Of a stretch of 64,000 nucleotides of DNA, positions 1 to 10,995 are shown piece by piece (positions within the stretch are counted from its first letter, which is position 1; every line of letters starts with the position of its first letter). The position numbers and the translations under genes were made by a program. Source of the DNA: Isoperla grammatica. Lineage: Eukaryota; Arthropoda; Insecta; Plecoptera; Perlodidae. Where the stretch lies: contig OX246743.1 of the NCBI GenBank assembly GCA_945910005.1, forward strand, positions 40,417,461 to 40,481,460, given 5' to 3'. The notes beneath the pieces were generated by a model, which was not told the DNA's origin, made no database searches, and saw nothing but the letters and a program-made list of their open reading frames with translations.

Positions 1-22
1 GTTCCTTGTAATTGTGTTTCAG

Positions 23-100
23 ATTGTCTCCAGCCTGTGATTGTGTCTGTCACGAGCTTAAGGCAGCCATTAGATGAAGTACGGGACCCCGACTTTGGGG
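23..100 (+). CDS. Cassette 1 micro-exon (26-codon linker)
   Basis: A TTTCAG acceptor precedes and a GTGAGT donor follows a 78-nt open segment. Read in phase 1 it gives CLQPVIVSVTSLRQPLDEVR followed by DPDFG, and leaves one base that completes the first codon of the next exon. The phase is the same at both ends, so the exon can be included or skipped without changing the frame. The peptide has no recognised domain; it probably links the common region to the zinc fingers. The same segment recurs at 2508, 4838, 7272, 13097 and 16783. Confidence 0.7.
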
Positions 101-380
101 GTGAGTAATATGTGTATACTGTTTATATTCCACTGTCTTGTAACCAACGGAATATCAACGTGGGGTTATGTCCTAAGTGTGAAGAAGACACCTGACATAG
201 TCAGTTCTATCACCGCCAAATTTGGGTGTTAAAACCACTTCGTCATGTTTACATCATTTTAATTGTTATTTATTTATCACAAGAAAATCATCAGAAGTAA
301 GGAGTTCAATTCGATCCAGGTCTTAAACCCCCTTAGGCAAAATAAATGCGCAATTCATCACCAACGTTTATATGTTACAG

Positions 381-955
381 GTGACAATGAAGAGTGGCGC
401 CCAGTCCCAGATAGCGGCATGAAGAAAGGGAGGCGGTTGCATTGTTTGGGCTGTTCTAAAAGCTTCAAGAATAAAGGGGCCTTTACTAATCACATGAAGC
501 ACGACTGTGGACGCAAAGAACCACATAAATGTTCTTCTTGTAATAAGACGTTCAAAGCAAAATTGTCACTTTATTCGCACAGGAAGTACGACTGTGGACG
601 CAAGGACCCACACAAATGTCCCGCTTGTGACAAACCATTTACTGCAAAAAAATCTTTTCAAAATCATTTGAAACACAACATCTGTGGACCCAAAAAATCA
701 CACAAATGTCCTATTTGTTCTAAGACCTATAATAGAATTGATACTCTTACTGATCACATAAAGTTCGATTGCGGTCGAAACGAACCACACAAATGTACTA
801 TTTGTGGTAAGACATTTGGAACAAAACAATATCTTTCTACGCACATGAAGAATGACTGTGGGCGCAAGGAACCACACAAATGTCCAAAGTGTTCCAAGAC
901 ATTTGAAATTATAATTTCCTTGAAGAGGCACATGAGAAAGAAGTGTGGAGTTTAA
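381..955 (+). CDS. Cassette 1 terminal exon, six C2HC zinc fingers
   Basis: The exon begins after the acceptor ATGTTACAG. Two bases complete the split codon, then 190 codons lead to TAA. An N-terminal segment DNEEWRPVPDSGMKKGRR is followed by six fingers of the form C-x2-C-x12-H-x4-C (the third has x5 before the last Cys), joined by linkers such as GRKEPHK, with a C-terminal KKCGV. All fingers end in Cys instead of the second His. This matches the first finger of classical lola tails and suggests nucleic-acid binding. Assignment to the lola transcription unit is inferred from splice phase, position and finger type. An independent neighbouring gene is possible, but there is no start-codon exon here. 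Confidence 0.8.
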
Positions 956-1398
956 ATACCACCCATCTATGTAAATGCTTGTAAAATGCCTGTTGTGGGT
1001 GCGTGTGACACCACCTATAACAAGTGTAAAACATCTTTATTTTAGTTCATACTTCTGTATTGGGATGTATGTTAAATCAACCAATTTATTACTTTATATT
1101 AAAATGGAATGCTTTGTATTCGCATACGATAATATCTTAACAACTACAATAACGTTATTTTTTGTTGGGTTTTTACAAAAGTAGGCTATATTTCATCAAA
1201 TTTGTATTGAACGATTGCATTCGTATAGACTTATAATTATTTCGTGTTTCATACATTCTACTTATTATGCCTAATAACTGTTTTTTCCTATTTTTTTTTG
1301 TATTGATAATTATTCCAGTTGTATCTCTTGCTTTCACATGGCATCATAATCAAGTGTACTTCTATAAAATTATATTGTACGATGTACGCTTGATTAAT

Positions 1399-1435
<37 letters not shown>

Positions 1436-1847
1436 AAGCATACAGTATGACTCGGAAGTCTGAAAAACATCAGTCGAGTATTGTAATGGTCAAAATCTGT
1501 ACAACAAACATATTCAAAATTACAAACAATATACTTTGTCTTTACATTAACAATTTAAAAGAGAATTAAAAAGATTTATAAAAAGACACAGGGTGTCGAT
1601 AATTAAAAGCATTACGATCACTTCCACTTCTCCCCCAGGAGGTCTTCCACCGAGTAGTATGACTTTTCCTGAAGAAATCGTTTGAGGTTACTCTTGAACG
1701 CTCGTCCGTCCTGGATGGACTTCAGGTCCCTAGGCCAATTTATTGTATAGCTTGCGACCCATCTGCATGACACCTAAGCTCGTTGACTTCAGTCTATGCC
1801 GCTCATGGATAAGGCTAACAGCCGATCTCGTGCCATGTTCATGATGA
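1399..1847 (-). mobile_element. LINE 3'-end fragment inserted in intercassette DNA
   Basis: A (TTTA)n tract marks the left edge, as expected for the A-rich tail of an element on the minus strand. Reading minus from about 1760 to the stop at 1618-1620 gives a reverse-transcriptase C-terminal tail including FKSNLKRFLQEKSYYSVEDL, then LGEKWK and a stop; this is typical of non-LTR retrotransposons of the Jockey/CR1 type. A one-base frameshift lies just upstream, between KLYNKL and RDLKS. The equivalent of cassette 2 (around 4140) runs straight through without the insertion. Confidence 0.65.
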
Positions 1848-2039
1848 TGTCAATCTAGCAAGTCTTGGTCATTTTCCATATAACACGTACTAGAAATATT
1901 ATTGCTTTCTATTAGTATACTAAAGTAATATATGTGTTGCTATTGATTAAGTTACACTATATAAAGTCTTATTTTCCATACTTGACAAATACATATCAAC
2001 CAACAAAGTCATGAATAAAACACAAAAGTGAAAGAATCC

Positions 2040-2073
2040 AGTGTGAAAATGAATATACTGCCATTTTCACACT
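2040..2073. repeat. Conserved hairpin copy 1
   Basis: AGTGTGAAAATG and CATTTTCACACT form a perfect 12-bp stem around a 10-nt loop. Copies lie at 4344, 6577, 12617 and 63491, within a longer shared block beginning around AATAAAACAC. The function is unknown. Confidence 0.7.
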
Positions 2074-2507
2074 ACAATATCATAAGGCTGCACACTATTA
2101 TGTTTTCTTCCAACTAACTCGTAATGATTTGTCAAAATCCAAATTTATTCATAAAATGTATGGATCAATAAATAAACTTAGTATTTTATCTCACCATGTT
2201 TTATATGTTTATTGGTGCCCGAATGCTTGTCGCCTGCTATGGCCCACTCATAAGTAGTAAAGTATAAGCAGGGGAAATGACTAAGAGGAACAGTTTTCTA
2301 AATGTTTTGGTTTTCAATATTACTTACTTTCAATTAATATCCCATTTACAAAACGCATCTTTTGTTCCTAGTTTAAAGTGGTGCTTTGTCTCCTTGAATA
2401 GCTTTTCTGCGGTTTTTCTTACTTAGTATGCATGTTTCTCACTTTGTAATCTCCTTGTTTAAGGCATTAATAAATAGCAATGACAGTTCCTTGTAATTGT
2501 GTTTCAG

Positions 2508-2582
2508 ACTGTCTCCAGCCCGTGATTGTGTCTGTCACGAGTCTAAAGCAGCCATCAGATGAAGAACGGGATGTTCTTGGGG
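2508..2582 (+). CDS. Cassette 2 micro-exon (25-codon linker)
   Basis: The acceptor GTTTCAG and donor GTGAGT bound a 75-nt segment in phase 1 to phase 1. It encodes CLQPVIVSVTSLKQPSDEER then DVLG. It is one codon shorter than the cassette 1 copy near its 3' end, but the frame is preserved. Confidence 0.7.
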
Positions 2583-2863
2583 GTGAGTAATATGTGTATA
2601 CTGTATATATTCCACTGTCTTGTAACCAACGGAATATCAATGTGGGGTTATGTCCTAAGTGTGAAGAAGACACCTGACATAGTCAGTTCTATTACCGCCA
2701 AATTTGGGTGTTTAAAACCACTTCATCATGTTTACGTCATTTAAATTGTTATTCATTTATCACAAGAAAATCATCTGAAGTTAGGGGATCAATTCGTTCC
2801 AGCTCTTGAACCCCCTTAGGCAAAATAAATGGGCAATTCATCACCAACGTTTATATGTTACAG

Positions 2864-3696
2864 GTGACAGTGAAGAGTGGCGCCCAGTCCCGGATAGCGG
2901 CATGCAGAAAGGGAGGCGGTCGCATTGTTCGGGCTGTTCTAAAAGCTTCAAGAATAAAAGGATTTTAACTAATCACATCAAGCACGACTGTGGACGCAAT
3001 GAACAACACAGATGCCCAAAATGTGATAAAACGTTTCCTAGCAAAGACCGTCTAAACACGCATGTAAACTACGACTGTGATGTTAAAGAACTACACAAAT
3101 GTCCAAAGTGTGACAGAACGTTTAAACTGAGAACATCTCTTACTAGCCACACGAAGCACGACTGTGGACGCAAAGATCCACACAAATGTCCAAAGTGTTA
3201 CAGAACGTTTAAACTTAGAACATCTCTTACTTGCCACACGAAGCACGACTGTGGACGCAAAGAACCACACAAATGTCCAGAGTGTTACAGAACGTTTAAA
3301 CTGAGAACATCTCTTACTCACCACACGAAGCACGACTGTGGACGCAAAGAACCACACAAATGTCCAAAGTGTAACAGAACGTTTAAACTTAGATCGTCTC
3401 TTACTCGCCACGTGAAGCACGACTGTGGACGCAAAGAACCACACAAATGTTCTTCTTGTAATAAGACCTATAATAGAATTGATAATCTTACTAATCACAT
3501 GAAGTTCGATTGCGGTCGAAAAGAACCACACAAATGTAGTACTTGTGGTAAGACATATGGAACAAAAAGATGTCTTTCTACTCACATGAAGAATGACTGT
3601 GGACGCAAGGAACCACACAAATGTCCAAAGTGTTCCAAGACATATGCAATTAAAGTTTCCCTGAAGAGGCACATGAGAAAGAAGTGTAGAGTTTAA
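2864..3696 (+). CDS. Cassette 2 terminal exon, nine C2HC zinc fingers
   Basis: After TTACAG, two bases plus 276 codons run to TAA. Nine fingers follow the DSEEWRPVPDSGMQKGRR leader. Fingers 3 to 6 (about 3100-3447) are near-identical 87-nt repeats with the core RTFKLRTSLT or RTFKLRSSLT, so the array grew by recent internal duplication of single fingers. The fourth finger carries an extra Cys at the position before the ligand His (LTCHTKHDC). The C-terminus KKCRV matches the other cassettes. The same splice phase as neighbouring exons supports use as an alternative tail of the same gene; DNA binding is inferred from the fingers. Confidence 0.8.
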
Positions 3697-4837
3697 ATAC
3701 CACCCATCTAAGTAAATGCTTGTAAAATGCCTGTTGTGGGAGCGTGTGTGACACCACCTATAACAAGTGTAAAACATCTTTGTTTTAGTTCAAACTTCTG
3801 TATTAAGATGTATGTTAAATCAAACAATTTATTCTTTTATATAAATATGGATGCCTTGTTTTGCATATAATAATATGTGAACAACTACAATTACGTTATT
3901 TTTTGTTGGGTTTTACAAAAGTAGGCTATATTTCATCAAATTTGTATTGAACAATTGCATTAGTATAGACTTATAATTATTTCGTGTCGTGTTTTATACA
4001 TTCTACTCATTTTGCCTAATAACCGTTTTTTCCAATTTTTTTACATTGATAATTATTCCAGTTGTATCCCTTGCTTTCACATGGCATCATAATCAAGTGT
4101 ACTTCTATAAAATAATATTGTACAATGTACGCTTGATTAATTGATGTCAATCTAGCAAGTCTTGGTCATTTTCCATATAACACGTACTAGGTAGAAATAT
4201 TGTGTGCTTTCTATTCCTATATACTATAGTAATATATGTGTTGCTATTGATTAAGTTACGCTGTACAAAATCTTATTTTCCATACTTGACAAATACATAT
4301 CAACCAACAAAGTCATGAATAAAACACAAAAGTGAAAGAATCCAGTGTGAAAATGAATAAACTGCCCTTTTCACACTACAATATCATAAGGCTGCACACT
4401 ATTATGTTTTCTTCCAACTAACTCGTAATGATTTGTCAAAATCCAAATTTTTTCATAAAATTGGCTCGTAGTATTTTATCTCACCATGTTTTATATGTTT
4501 ATTGGTGCCCGAATGCTTGTCGCCTGCTACGGCCCACTCATAAGTAGTATAGTATAAGCAGGAGAAGTGACTAAGAGGAACACTTTTCTAAATGTTTTGG
4601 TTTTCAATATTACTTACTTTCAATTAATATCCCATTTACGAATTGCATCTTTTGTTCCTAGTTTAAAGTGGTGCTTTGTCTCCGTGAATAGCTTTTCTGT
4701 GGTCTTTCTTACTTAGTATGCATGTTTCTCACTTTGTGGAACATTTTCTCACATGGTATGCATGTTTCACACTTCATTCTCTTCTTGTTTAAGGCTTTAA
4801 TAAATAGCAATGACAGTTCCTTGTAATTGTGTTTCAG
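3697..4837. other. Non-coding interval after cassette 2
   Basis: This is 3' flank and intercassette sequence duplicated from the 956-2507 interval, without the LINE. It includes a hairpin copy at 4344-4377. No additional exon is seen. Confidence 0.6.
4344..4377. repeat. Conserved hairpin copy 2
   Basis: The same stem as copy 1, with one mismatch in the right arm (CCTTTTCACACT). Confidence 0.6.
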
Positions 4838-4912
4838 ACTGTCTCCAGCCTGTAATTGTGTCTGTCACGAGTCTAAAGCAGCCATCAGATGAAGAACGGG
4901 ATGACCTTGGGG
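4838..4912 (+). CDS. Cassette 3 micro-exon (25-codon linker)
   Basis: This 75-nt exon lies between GTTTCAG and GTGAGT and encodes CLQPVIVSVTSLKQPSDEER then DDLG, in phase 1 at both ends. It is almost identical to the cassette 2 copy. Confidence 0.7.
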
Positions 4913-5193
4913 GTGAGTAATATGTGTATACTGTGTATATTCCACTGTCTTGTAAGCAACGGAATATCAACGTGGGGTTACCTCCTAAATGTAAAGAAGA
5001 CACCTGACATAGTCAGTTCTATCACTGCCAAATTTGGGTGTTAAACACCACTTCGTCATGTTTACGTCATTTAAATTGTTATTCATTTATCACAAGAAAA
5101 TCATCAGAAGTAAGAAGTTCAATTTGTACCAGCTTTTGAACCCCCTTAGGTAAAATAAATGCGCAATTCATCACCAACGTTTATATGTTACAG

Positions 5194-5942
5194 GTGACAA
5201 TGCAGAGTGGCGCCCAGTCCCGGATAGCGGAGTGAAGAAAGGGAGGCGGTTGCATTGTTCGGGCTGTTCTAAGAGCTTCAAGAATAAAAGGATTTTAACT
5301 TATCACATCAAGCACGACTGTGGACGCAATGAACGACACAGATGCCCAAAATGTGATAAAACGTTTCCTGCCAAATACCGTCTTAACACGCATGTAAAGT
5401 ACGACTGTGATGTTAAAGAACCACACAAATGTCCAAAGTGTGACAGAACGTTTAAAGTGAGAAAATGTCTTTTTCACCATGTGAAGCACGACTGTGGACG
5501 TACAGAACCACACAAATGTTCTTCTTGTAATAAGACGTTTGTAGCAAAAAGTTATCTTAATACGCACAGGAAGAACGACTGTGGACGCAAGGACCCACAC
5601 AAATGTCCCTCTTGTGACAAAACATTTACTGCAATAACATCTCTTCAAAATCATTTGAAACGCAACATCTGTGGACCCAAAAAATCACACAAATGTCCGA
5701 CTTGTTCTAAGACCTATAATAGAATTGATACTCTTACTGATCACATGAAGTTCGATTGTGGCCGAAAAGAACCACACAAATGTAGTTCTTGTGGTAAAAC
5801 ATTTGGAACAAAAAAATATCTTTCCACGCACATGAAGAACGACTGTGGGCGCAAGGAACCACACAAATGTCCAAAGTGTTCCAAGACATATGAAATTAAA
5901 GTTTCCCTGAAGAGGCACATGAGAAAGGAGTGTGGAGTTTAA
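5194..5942 (+). CDS. Cassette 3 terminal exon, eight C2HC zinc fingers
   Basis: The exon starts after TTACAG with two bases completing the split codon, then 248 codons. The leader DNAEWRPVPDSGVKKGRR precedes eight fingers, all C-x2-C-x12-H-x4-C except finger 5 (HLKRNIC, one extra residue), and the tail is KECGV. It is the same length as the cassette 5 exon at 8549 and very similar throughout, so these two are recent duplicates. It probably serves as an alternative zinc-finger tail of the upstream BTB gene. Confidence 0.8.
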
Positions 5943-6576
5943 ATACCACCCAACTATGTAAATGCTTGTAAAATGCCTGTTGTGGGTGCGTGTGACACCA
6001 CTTATCACAGATGTAAAACATCTTTGTTTTAGTTCATACTTCTGTATTAGGATGTATGTTAAATCTAACAAATTATTACTTTAATAAATATGGAATGCTT
6101 TGTATTCGCATATAATAATATCTTAACAACTACAATTACGTTATTTTTTGTTGGGTTTTTACAAAAGTAGGCTATGTTTCATCAAATTTGTATTGAACAA
6201 TTGCATTAGTATAGACTTAAAATTATTTCATGTTTTATACATTCTACTTATTATGCCTAATAACTGTTTTTTACAGTTTTTTTATATTGCTAAATCTAGT
6301 TGTATCTCTTGCTTTTACATGGCATCATAATCATAATCAAGTTTACTTCCATAAAATTATATTGTACGCTTGATTAATTGATGTCAATCTAGCAAGTCTT
6401 GGTCAGGTTCCATATAACACGTACTAGAAATATTGTTTGCTTTCTATTTGCATATACTATAGTAATATATGTGTTGCTATTAATAAAGTTACGCTATATA
6501 AAATCTTATTTTCCATACTTGACAAATACATATCAACCAACGAAGTCATGAATAAAACACGAAAGTGAAAGAATCC

Positions 6577-6610
6577 AGTGTGAAAATGAATAAACTTCCA
6601 TTTTCACACT
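6577..6610. repeat. Conserved hairpin copy 3
   Basis: A perfect 12-bp stem with the loop AATAAACTTC, identical in stem and loop to copies 4 and 5. Confidence 0.7.
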
Positions 6611-6787
6611 ACAATATCATTATGCTTCACACTATTATGTATTCTTCCAACTTACTCATAACGATTTCCCAGAATCCAAATTTCCTTTATTAAATGTATA
6701 TAAATCACTAAATAAATATAGTATTTTATCTCGTGTTATATATGTTTATTGGCGCCAGAATGCTTAAGCCGCCTGCTACCATATAGC

Positions 6788-6821
6788 CAGCCATCAGATG
6801 AAGTACGGGACAATCTTGGAG
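6788..6821 (+). pseudogene. Micro-exon remnant (cassette 4)
   Basis: The last ~34 nt of a micro-exon (CAGCCATCAGATGAAG and on to the GTGAGT donor) are preserved, but the acceptor and 5' half are replaced by unrelated sequence. No zinc-finger exon follows before the next cassette. Confidence 0.65.
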
Positions 6822-7271
6822 GTGAGTAATATGTATTTACTGTATATATTCCACTGTCTTGTAACCAACGGAATATCAACGTGGGATTATGCCCACTGTC
6901 CTCATAAGTAGTAAAGTATAAGCAGGGGAAGTGACACAAGGAACCGTTATCTTAATGTTTTTGTTTTCAGTATTACTTACTTTCAATTAATATCCCATTT
7001 ACAGATTGCATCTTTTGTTTCTATTAAGTAATGTTAGTTTAAAGTGGTGCTTTTATCTCTGCGAATAGCTTTTCTGTGGTATTTCTATTTAGTATGCATG
7101 TTTCTCACTTTGTATGCATGTTTCTCACTTTGTAAGCATATTTACACTTTGTAACATGTTTCTCTCTTTGTAAGCATGTTTCTCACATGGTATGCATGTT
7201 TCTCACTTTGTTCTCGCCTTGTTTAAGGCTATAATAAATAGCTATGACAGTTCCTTGTAATTGTGTTTCAG

Positions 7272-7349
7272 ATTGTCTCCAGCCTGTGATTGTGTCTGTC
7301 ACGAGCTTAAGGCAGCCATCAGATGAAGTACGGGACCCCGACTTTGGGG
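7272..7349 (+). CDS. Cassette 5 micro-exon (26-codon linker)
   Basis: This 78-nt exon between GTTTCAG and GTGAGT encodes CLQPVIVSVTSLRQPSDEVR then DPDFG, in phase 1 at both ends. It is nearly identical to cassette 1. The following intron is enlarged by LINE insertions, so its partner exon is 1.2 kb away. Confidence 0.7.
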
Positions 7350-7524
7350 GTGAGTAATATGTGTATACTGTATATATTCCACTGTCTTGTAACCAACGGA
7401 ATATCAACGTGGGGTTATGTCCTTAGTGTGAAGAAGACACCTGACATAGTCAGTTCTATCACCGCCGAACTTGGGTGTTAAAAACCACTTCCTCATGTTT
7501 AAGTCATTTAATTGTGTTTCATTT

Positions 7525-8440
7525 ATATATATATATCTGGCTCCTGTTTCCAACTTAAGTTAGGTCTGGGGGTGGCTATATAACCAGGATTCTAGGGCAC
7601 TTCAAGAGCACCTAACACCGGCTTGCCAGGCCTGTCATGTCCTCTTCAAATTCACTCTCTTTTCTTCCCACCAGCTCACGCCATCCACTTCTGTCTTCCC
7701 ACAGTCTTTTTGCTTGCACTTCTTGCCAACTTCCACCTCTATCTTCTACATCATTTCTTATTTGATCTTGCCACCTCGCTTTCGGTCTACTAACTCTTCT
7801 TTTAACTTGGTCTCCAGTCTCCACTAAAATTAAATATATATTTCTGCTCCCTGTGTCCAACAATGAAGTCGGGTAGCGGATAGGAAATTATCCCATCATA
7901 TTCTGGCCCCTAGGTACATCGAAGCCGGCTGGCAATGCCTGACGCTTCCCTCATCTTAACTTCTTCTGGCTCCTCCTCTTCACTTTCTTCTTCCTCTGCT
8001 CTTTCTACAAATTCTGTCCATACTTTTCTATCTTTCCACCATCGTTCCTGATTGACCTCTTCCCAAGTTGCATTTCTTCTTTCCACGTCCATTGCTTTCA
8101 CTTTTTCCCACCTCAGTCTTGGTCTTCCCCTCTTTCTTTTCTTATTCCCTGCTTCTTTCTCAAACTCAATTTTCTGGATCCTGTCTTCCTGCATTCTTTT
8201 CATGTGGCCAAACAACCACAATCTTTCTTTTCCCAGCGTAAAGTTTAGACTCTCCACTCCAAGTTCCTTCCTTATCTTTGAGCTCCTTATCTTGTCAATC
8301 TTGGTCACTCATGCCACACTCCTTAAGAACTTCATTTCTGCTGCTTGTATTACTTTTTCTTCTTTCCCCCCAACTGGCCAGGTCACCGCTCCATATGTGT
8401 GTACTGGTACAAAATATGCTTTATATATTAACAATTTGCA
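7525..8440 (-). mobile_element. Two LINE 3' fragments inserted in the cassette 5 intron
   Basis: Two minus-strand open stretches, at about 7612-7863 and 7910-8308, read as the post-reverse-transcriptase tail of non-LTR elements. Motifs include KRGRPRLRWEKVKAMD, ATWEEVNQERWWKDR and, in the other piece, RPKARWQDQIRNDVEDRGG. Compared with the uninterrupted intron of cassettes 2 and 3 (CATTTATCACAAGAAAA), the insertion is flanked by CATTTAT on both sides, a likely target-site duplication. The piece at 58,670-58,925 is a close relative. Confidence 0.7.
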
Positions 8441-8548
8441 TTTATCACAAGAAAATTATCGGAAGTTAGGGGCTCAATTCGTTCCAGCTCTTGAACCCCC
8501 TTAGGCAAACTAAATGCGCAATTCATCACCAACGTTTATATGTTACAG

Positions 8549-9297
8549 GTGACAGTGAAGAGTGGCGCCCAGTCCCGGATAGCGGCGTGCAGAAAGGGAG
8601 GCGGTTGCATTGTTCGGGCTGTTCTAAAAGCTTCAAGAATAAAGGGATTTTAACTTATCACATCAAGCATGACTGTGGACGCAATGAACGACACAGATGC
8701 CCAAAATGTGATAAAACGTTTCCTGCCAAATACCGTCTGAACACTCATGTAAAGTACGACTGTGATGTTAAAGAACCACACAAATGTCCAAAGTGTGACA
8801 GAACGTTTAAAGTGAGAAAATCTCTTTTTCGCCATGTGAAGCACGACTGTGGACGTACAGAACCCCACAAATGTTCTTCTTGTAATAAGACGTTTGTAGC
8901 AAAAAGTTATCTTTATACGCACAGGAAGTACGACTGTGGACGCAAGGACCCACACAAATGTCCCGCTTGTGACAAAACATTTACTGCAATAACATCTCTT
9001 CAAAATCATTTGAAACGCAACACCTGTGGACCCAAAAAATCACACAAATGTCCTACTTGTTCTAAGACTTATAATAGAATTGATAATCTTACTAATCACA
9101 TGAAGTTCGACTGCGGTCGAAAAGAACCACACAAATGTAGTAGTTGTGGTAAGACATATGGATCAAAAAAATGTCTTTCTACTCACATGAAGAACGACTG
9201 TGGACGCAAGGAACCACACAAATGTCCAAAGTGTTCCAAGACATATGAAACTAAAGTTTCTCTGAAGAGGCACATGAGCAAGAAGTGTGGAGTTTAA
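8549..9297 (+). CDS. Cassette 5 terminal exon, eight C2HC zinc fingers
   Basis: The exon starts after TGTTACAG in the common phase: two bases, 248 codons, TAA. The leader DSEEWRPVPDSGVQKGRR is followed by eight C2HC fingers and the tail KKCGV. It differs from the cassette 3 exon by scattered substitutions and no length change. All zinc ligands are present, so the exon appears functional despite the LINE-enlarged upstream intron. It is inferred to encode a DNA-binding tail spliced onto a common BTB region outside this window. Confidence 0.8.
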
Positions 9298-10597
9298 ATA
9301 CACGTACCACCCATCTATGTAAATGCTTGTAAAATTCCTGTTGTGGGTGCGTGTGACACCACTTATCACAAACGTAAAACATCTTTGTTTTAGTTCAAAC
9401 TTCTGTATTAGGATGTATGTTAAATCAAACAATTTATTCGTTTGTATTTCATTTCATTTCATTTATTGATCTTCCCTTTGATAAGGAAATATGGATGCCT
9501 TGTTTTGCATATAATAATATGTGAACAACTACAATTACGTTATTTTTGTTGGGTTTTTACAACAGTAGGCCTATTTCATCAAATTTGTATTGGACAATTG
9601 CATTAGTATAGACTTAGAATTTTTGTCGTATTTTATACATTCCACTATAATTAGGCCTTATAACCGTTTTTTCCAATTTTTTTATATTGATAACTCCAGT
9701 TGTATCTCTTGCTTTTACATGGCATCATAATCAAGCTTGCTTCTTTAAAATTATATTGTATGTTTGATTTATTGATAGCAATCAAGCAAGTCTTGGTCAT
9801 TTTCTTTATAACACGTGTTTATCTTATATTTTTTCAACATACTTGAAATGACTAGTTAGAATAAATATGTTTAGAAATGGTATCAATAGATAATGATTAA
9901 TTTTGTATTTTATAAGTTTCCCATTTAGTTTATGTTTGTTTGCACCTGAATAGCTAAGCAGCCTGCTTTGAACAACTTTTAAATAGTTAAGTAAAAGAGT
10001 TGGGGAAGTGAATATGTAAAAACGTTTTGACAATGTTTTTGTTTTCAATATAGTTTTTTTAATTAATACAGCTTCGTCAGACTGCATCTGTTGTTGCTAT
10101 TTCAGCTAATGCTGGTGTTAAACGTGTAAGAAATTTGAACTTAAAGTAAACTTTCATACTGAAATGTATGTGAAGTGAAACAATTTATTGTTATATATAA
10201 ATATCACTTCTGTTGTATTCGCATTTAGTACTATGCTAATATTGACTTTCTTTACGTTATTCTTGTTTTTTTTTCATAGGCTCTATTTCACCACAGTTGC
10301 ACTGGAAAATTGCTTAGTTAATAATTTGTCTTTATACATTGTTCCAATAACAAGAATATCAACGTGACGTTATATCCTTAGTGTGACACAGATGTAGAAG
10401 ATGCCGGACATTGTCTGTTCTTGCAAAACATCCAGTGCCAATTTTGGTATTGAAACCACTTCCTCATGTATTGTAATTTAATTTTTATTTCCCTCCGATT
10501 AAGTCATCTGAAGTTTGGGGCTGCAATTTGTAGTAGCTCTTGAACCCCCTTAGGCAAAATAAATGTGCAAATCTTCACCAACGTTTATATGTTACAG
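9298..10597. other. Non-coding interval before cassette 6
   Basis: The 3' flank of cassette 5 contains a small CATTT repeat insertion near 9445-9485. The upstream part of cassette 6 is diverged, with no recognisable micro-exon and no hairpin. Nothing else is supported. Confidence 0.5.
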
Positions 10598-10995
10598 GTG
10601 TCTATGAAGAGTGGCGCCCAGTCCCAAATAGCGGCGTGCAGAAAGGGAGGCCATATCACTGTTCTGGCTGTTCAAGGAGTTTCAAGAACAAGTTGTATCT
10701 AGCTACTCACATCAAGCATGACTGTGGAAGAAAAGACCCACATAGGTGTCCAAAATGTAAAAAGACGTTTATTGCCGTAGGGAGTGTGGCCGCACACCTG
10801 AAGCACGTTTGTGGCCTCAAAAAACCACACAAATGTCCTACTTGTACTAAGTCGTTTGCAACAAAACAATATCTAAGTGCGCACATTAAATACGACTGTG
10901 GTCTTAAAGAACCACACAGATGTCCCAAGTGTGCCAAAACGTTTATGGTCAATCAATGCCTTCGTGAGCACATGAAACAGAAGTGTGGACGCTAA
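10598..10995 (+). CDS. Cassette 6 terminal exon, four C2HC fingers (nonsense-truncated)
   Basis: After GTTACAG, two bases and 131 codons lead to TAA at 10993-10995. The leader VYEEWRPVPNSGVQKGRP is followed by four C2HC fingers, and the stop falls immediately after CGR, where other cassettes continue with a linker such as GRKEPHK. The reading frame beyond the stop is still finger-coding to 11343, so the stop is secondary. No matching micro-exon was found upstream. It could be a functional short tail or a decaying exon; intact ligands in the four remaining fingers favour the former or recent loss. Confidence 0.7.

Larger units (their letters stand above)
956..2507. other. Non-coding interval after cassette 1
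   Basis: This is probable 3' untranslated and intercassette sequence, closely repeated after cassette 2 (3697-4837). It contains a LINE insertion at about 1399-1847 that is absent from the cassette-2 copy, and the conserved hairpin at 2040-2073. I see no further exon. Confidence 0.6.
5943..7271. other. Intercassette interval with truncated cassette 4
   Basis: This holds 3' flank like that of cassettes 1-2, a hairpin copy at 6577-6610, and the remnant of a micro-exon at 6788-6821 with no finger exon behind it. The remnant is followed by a second copy of the pre-micro-exon intron sequence, so a cassette has been lost or collapsed by deletion. Confidence 0.6.
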
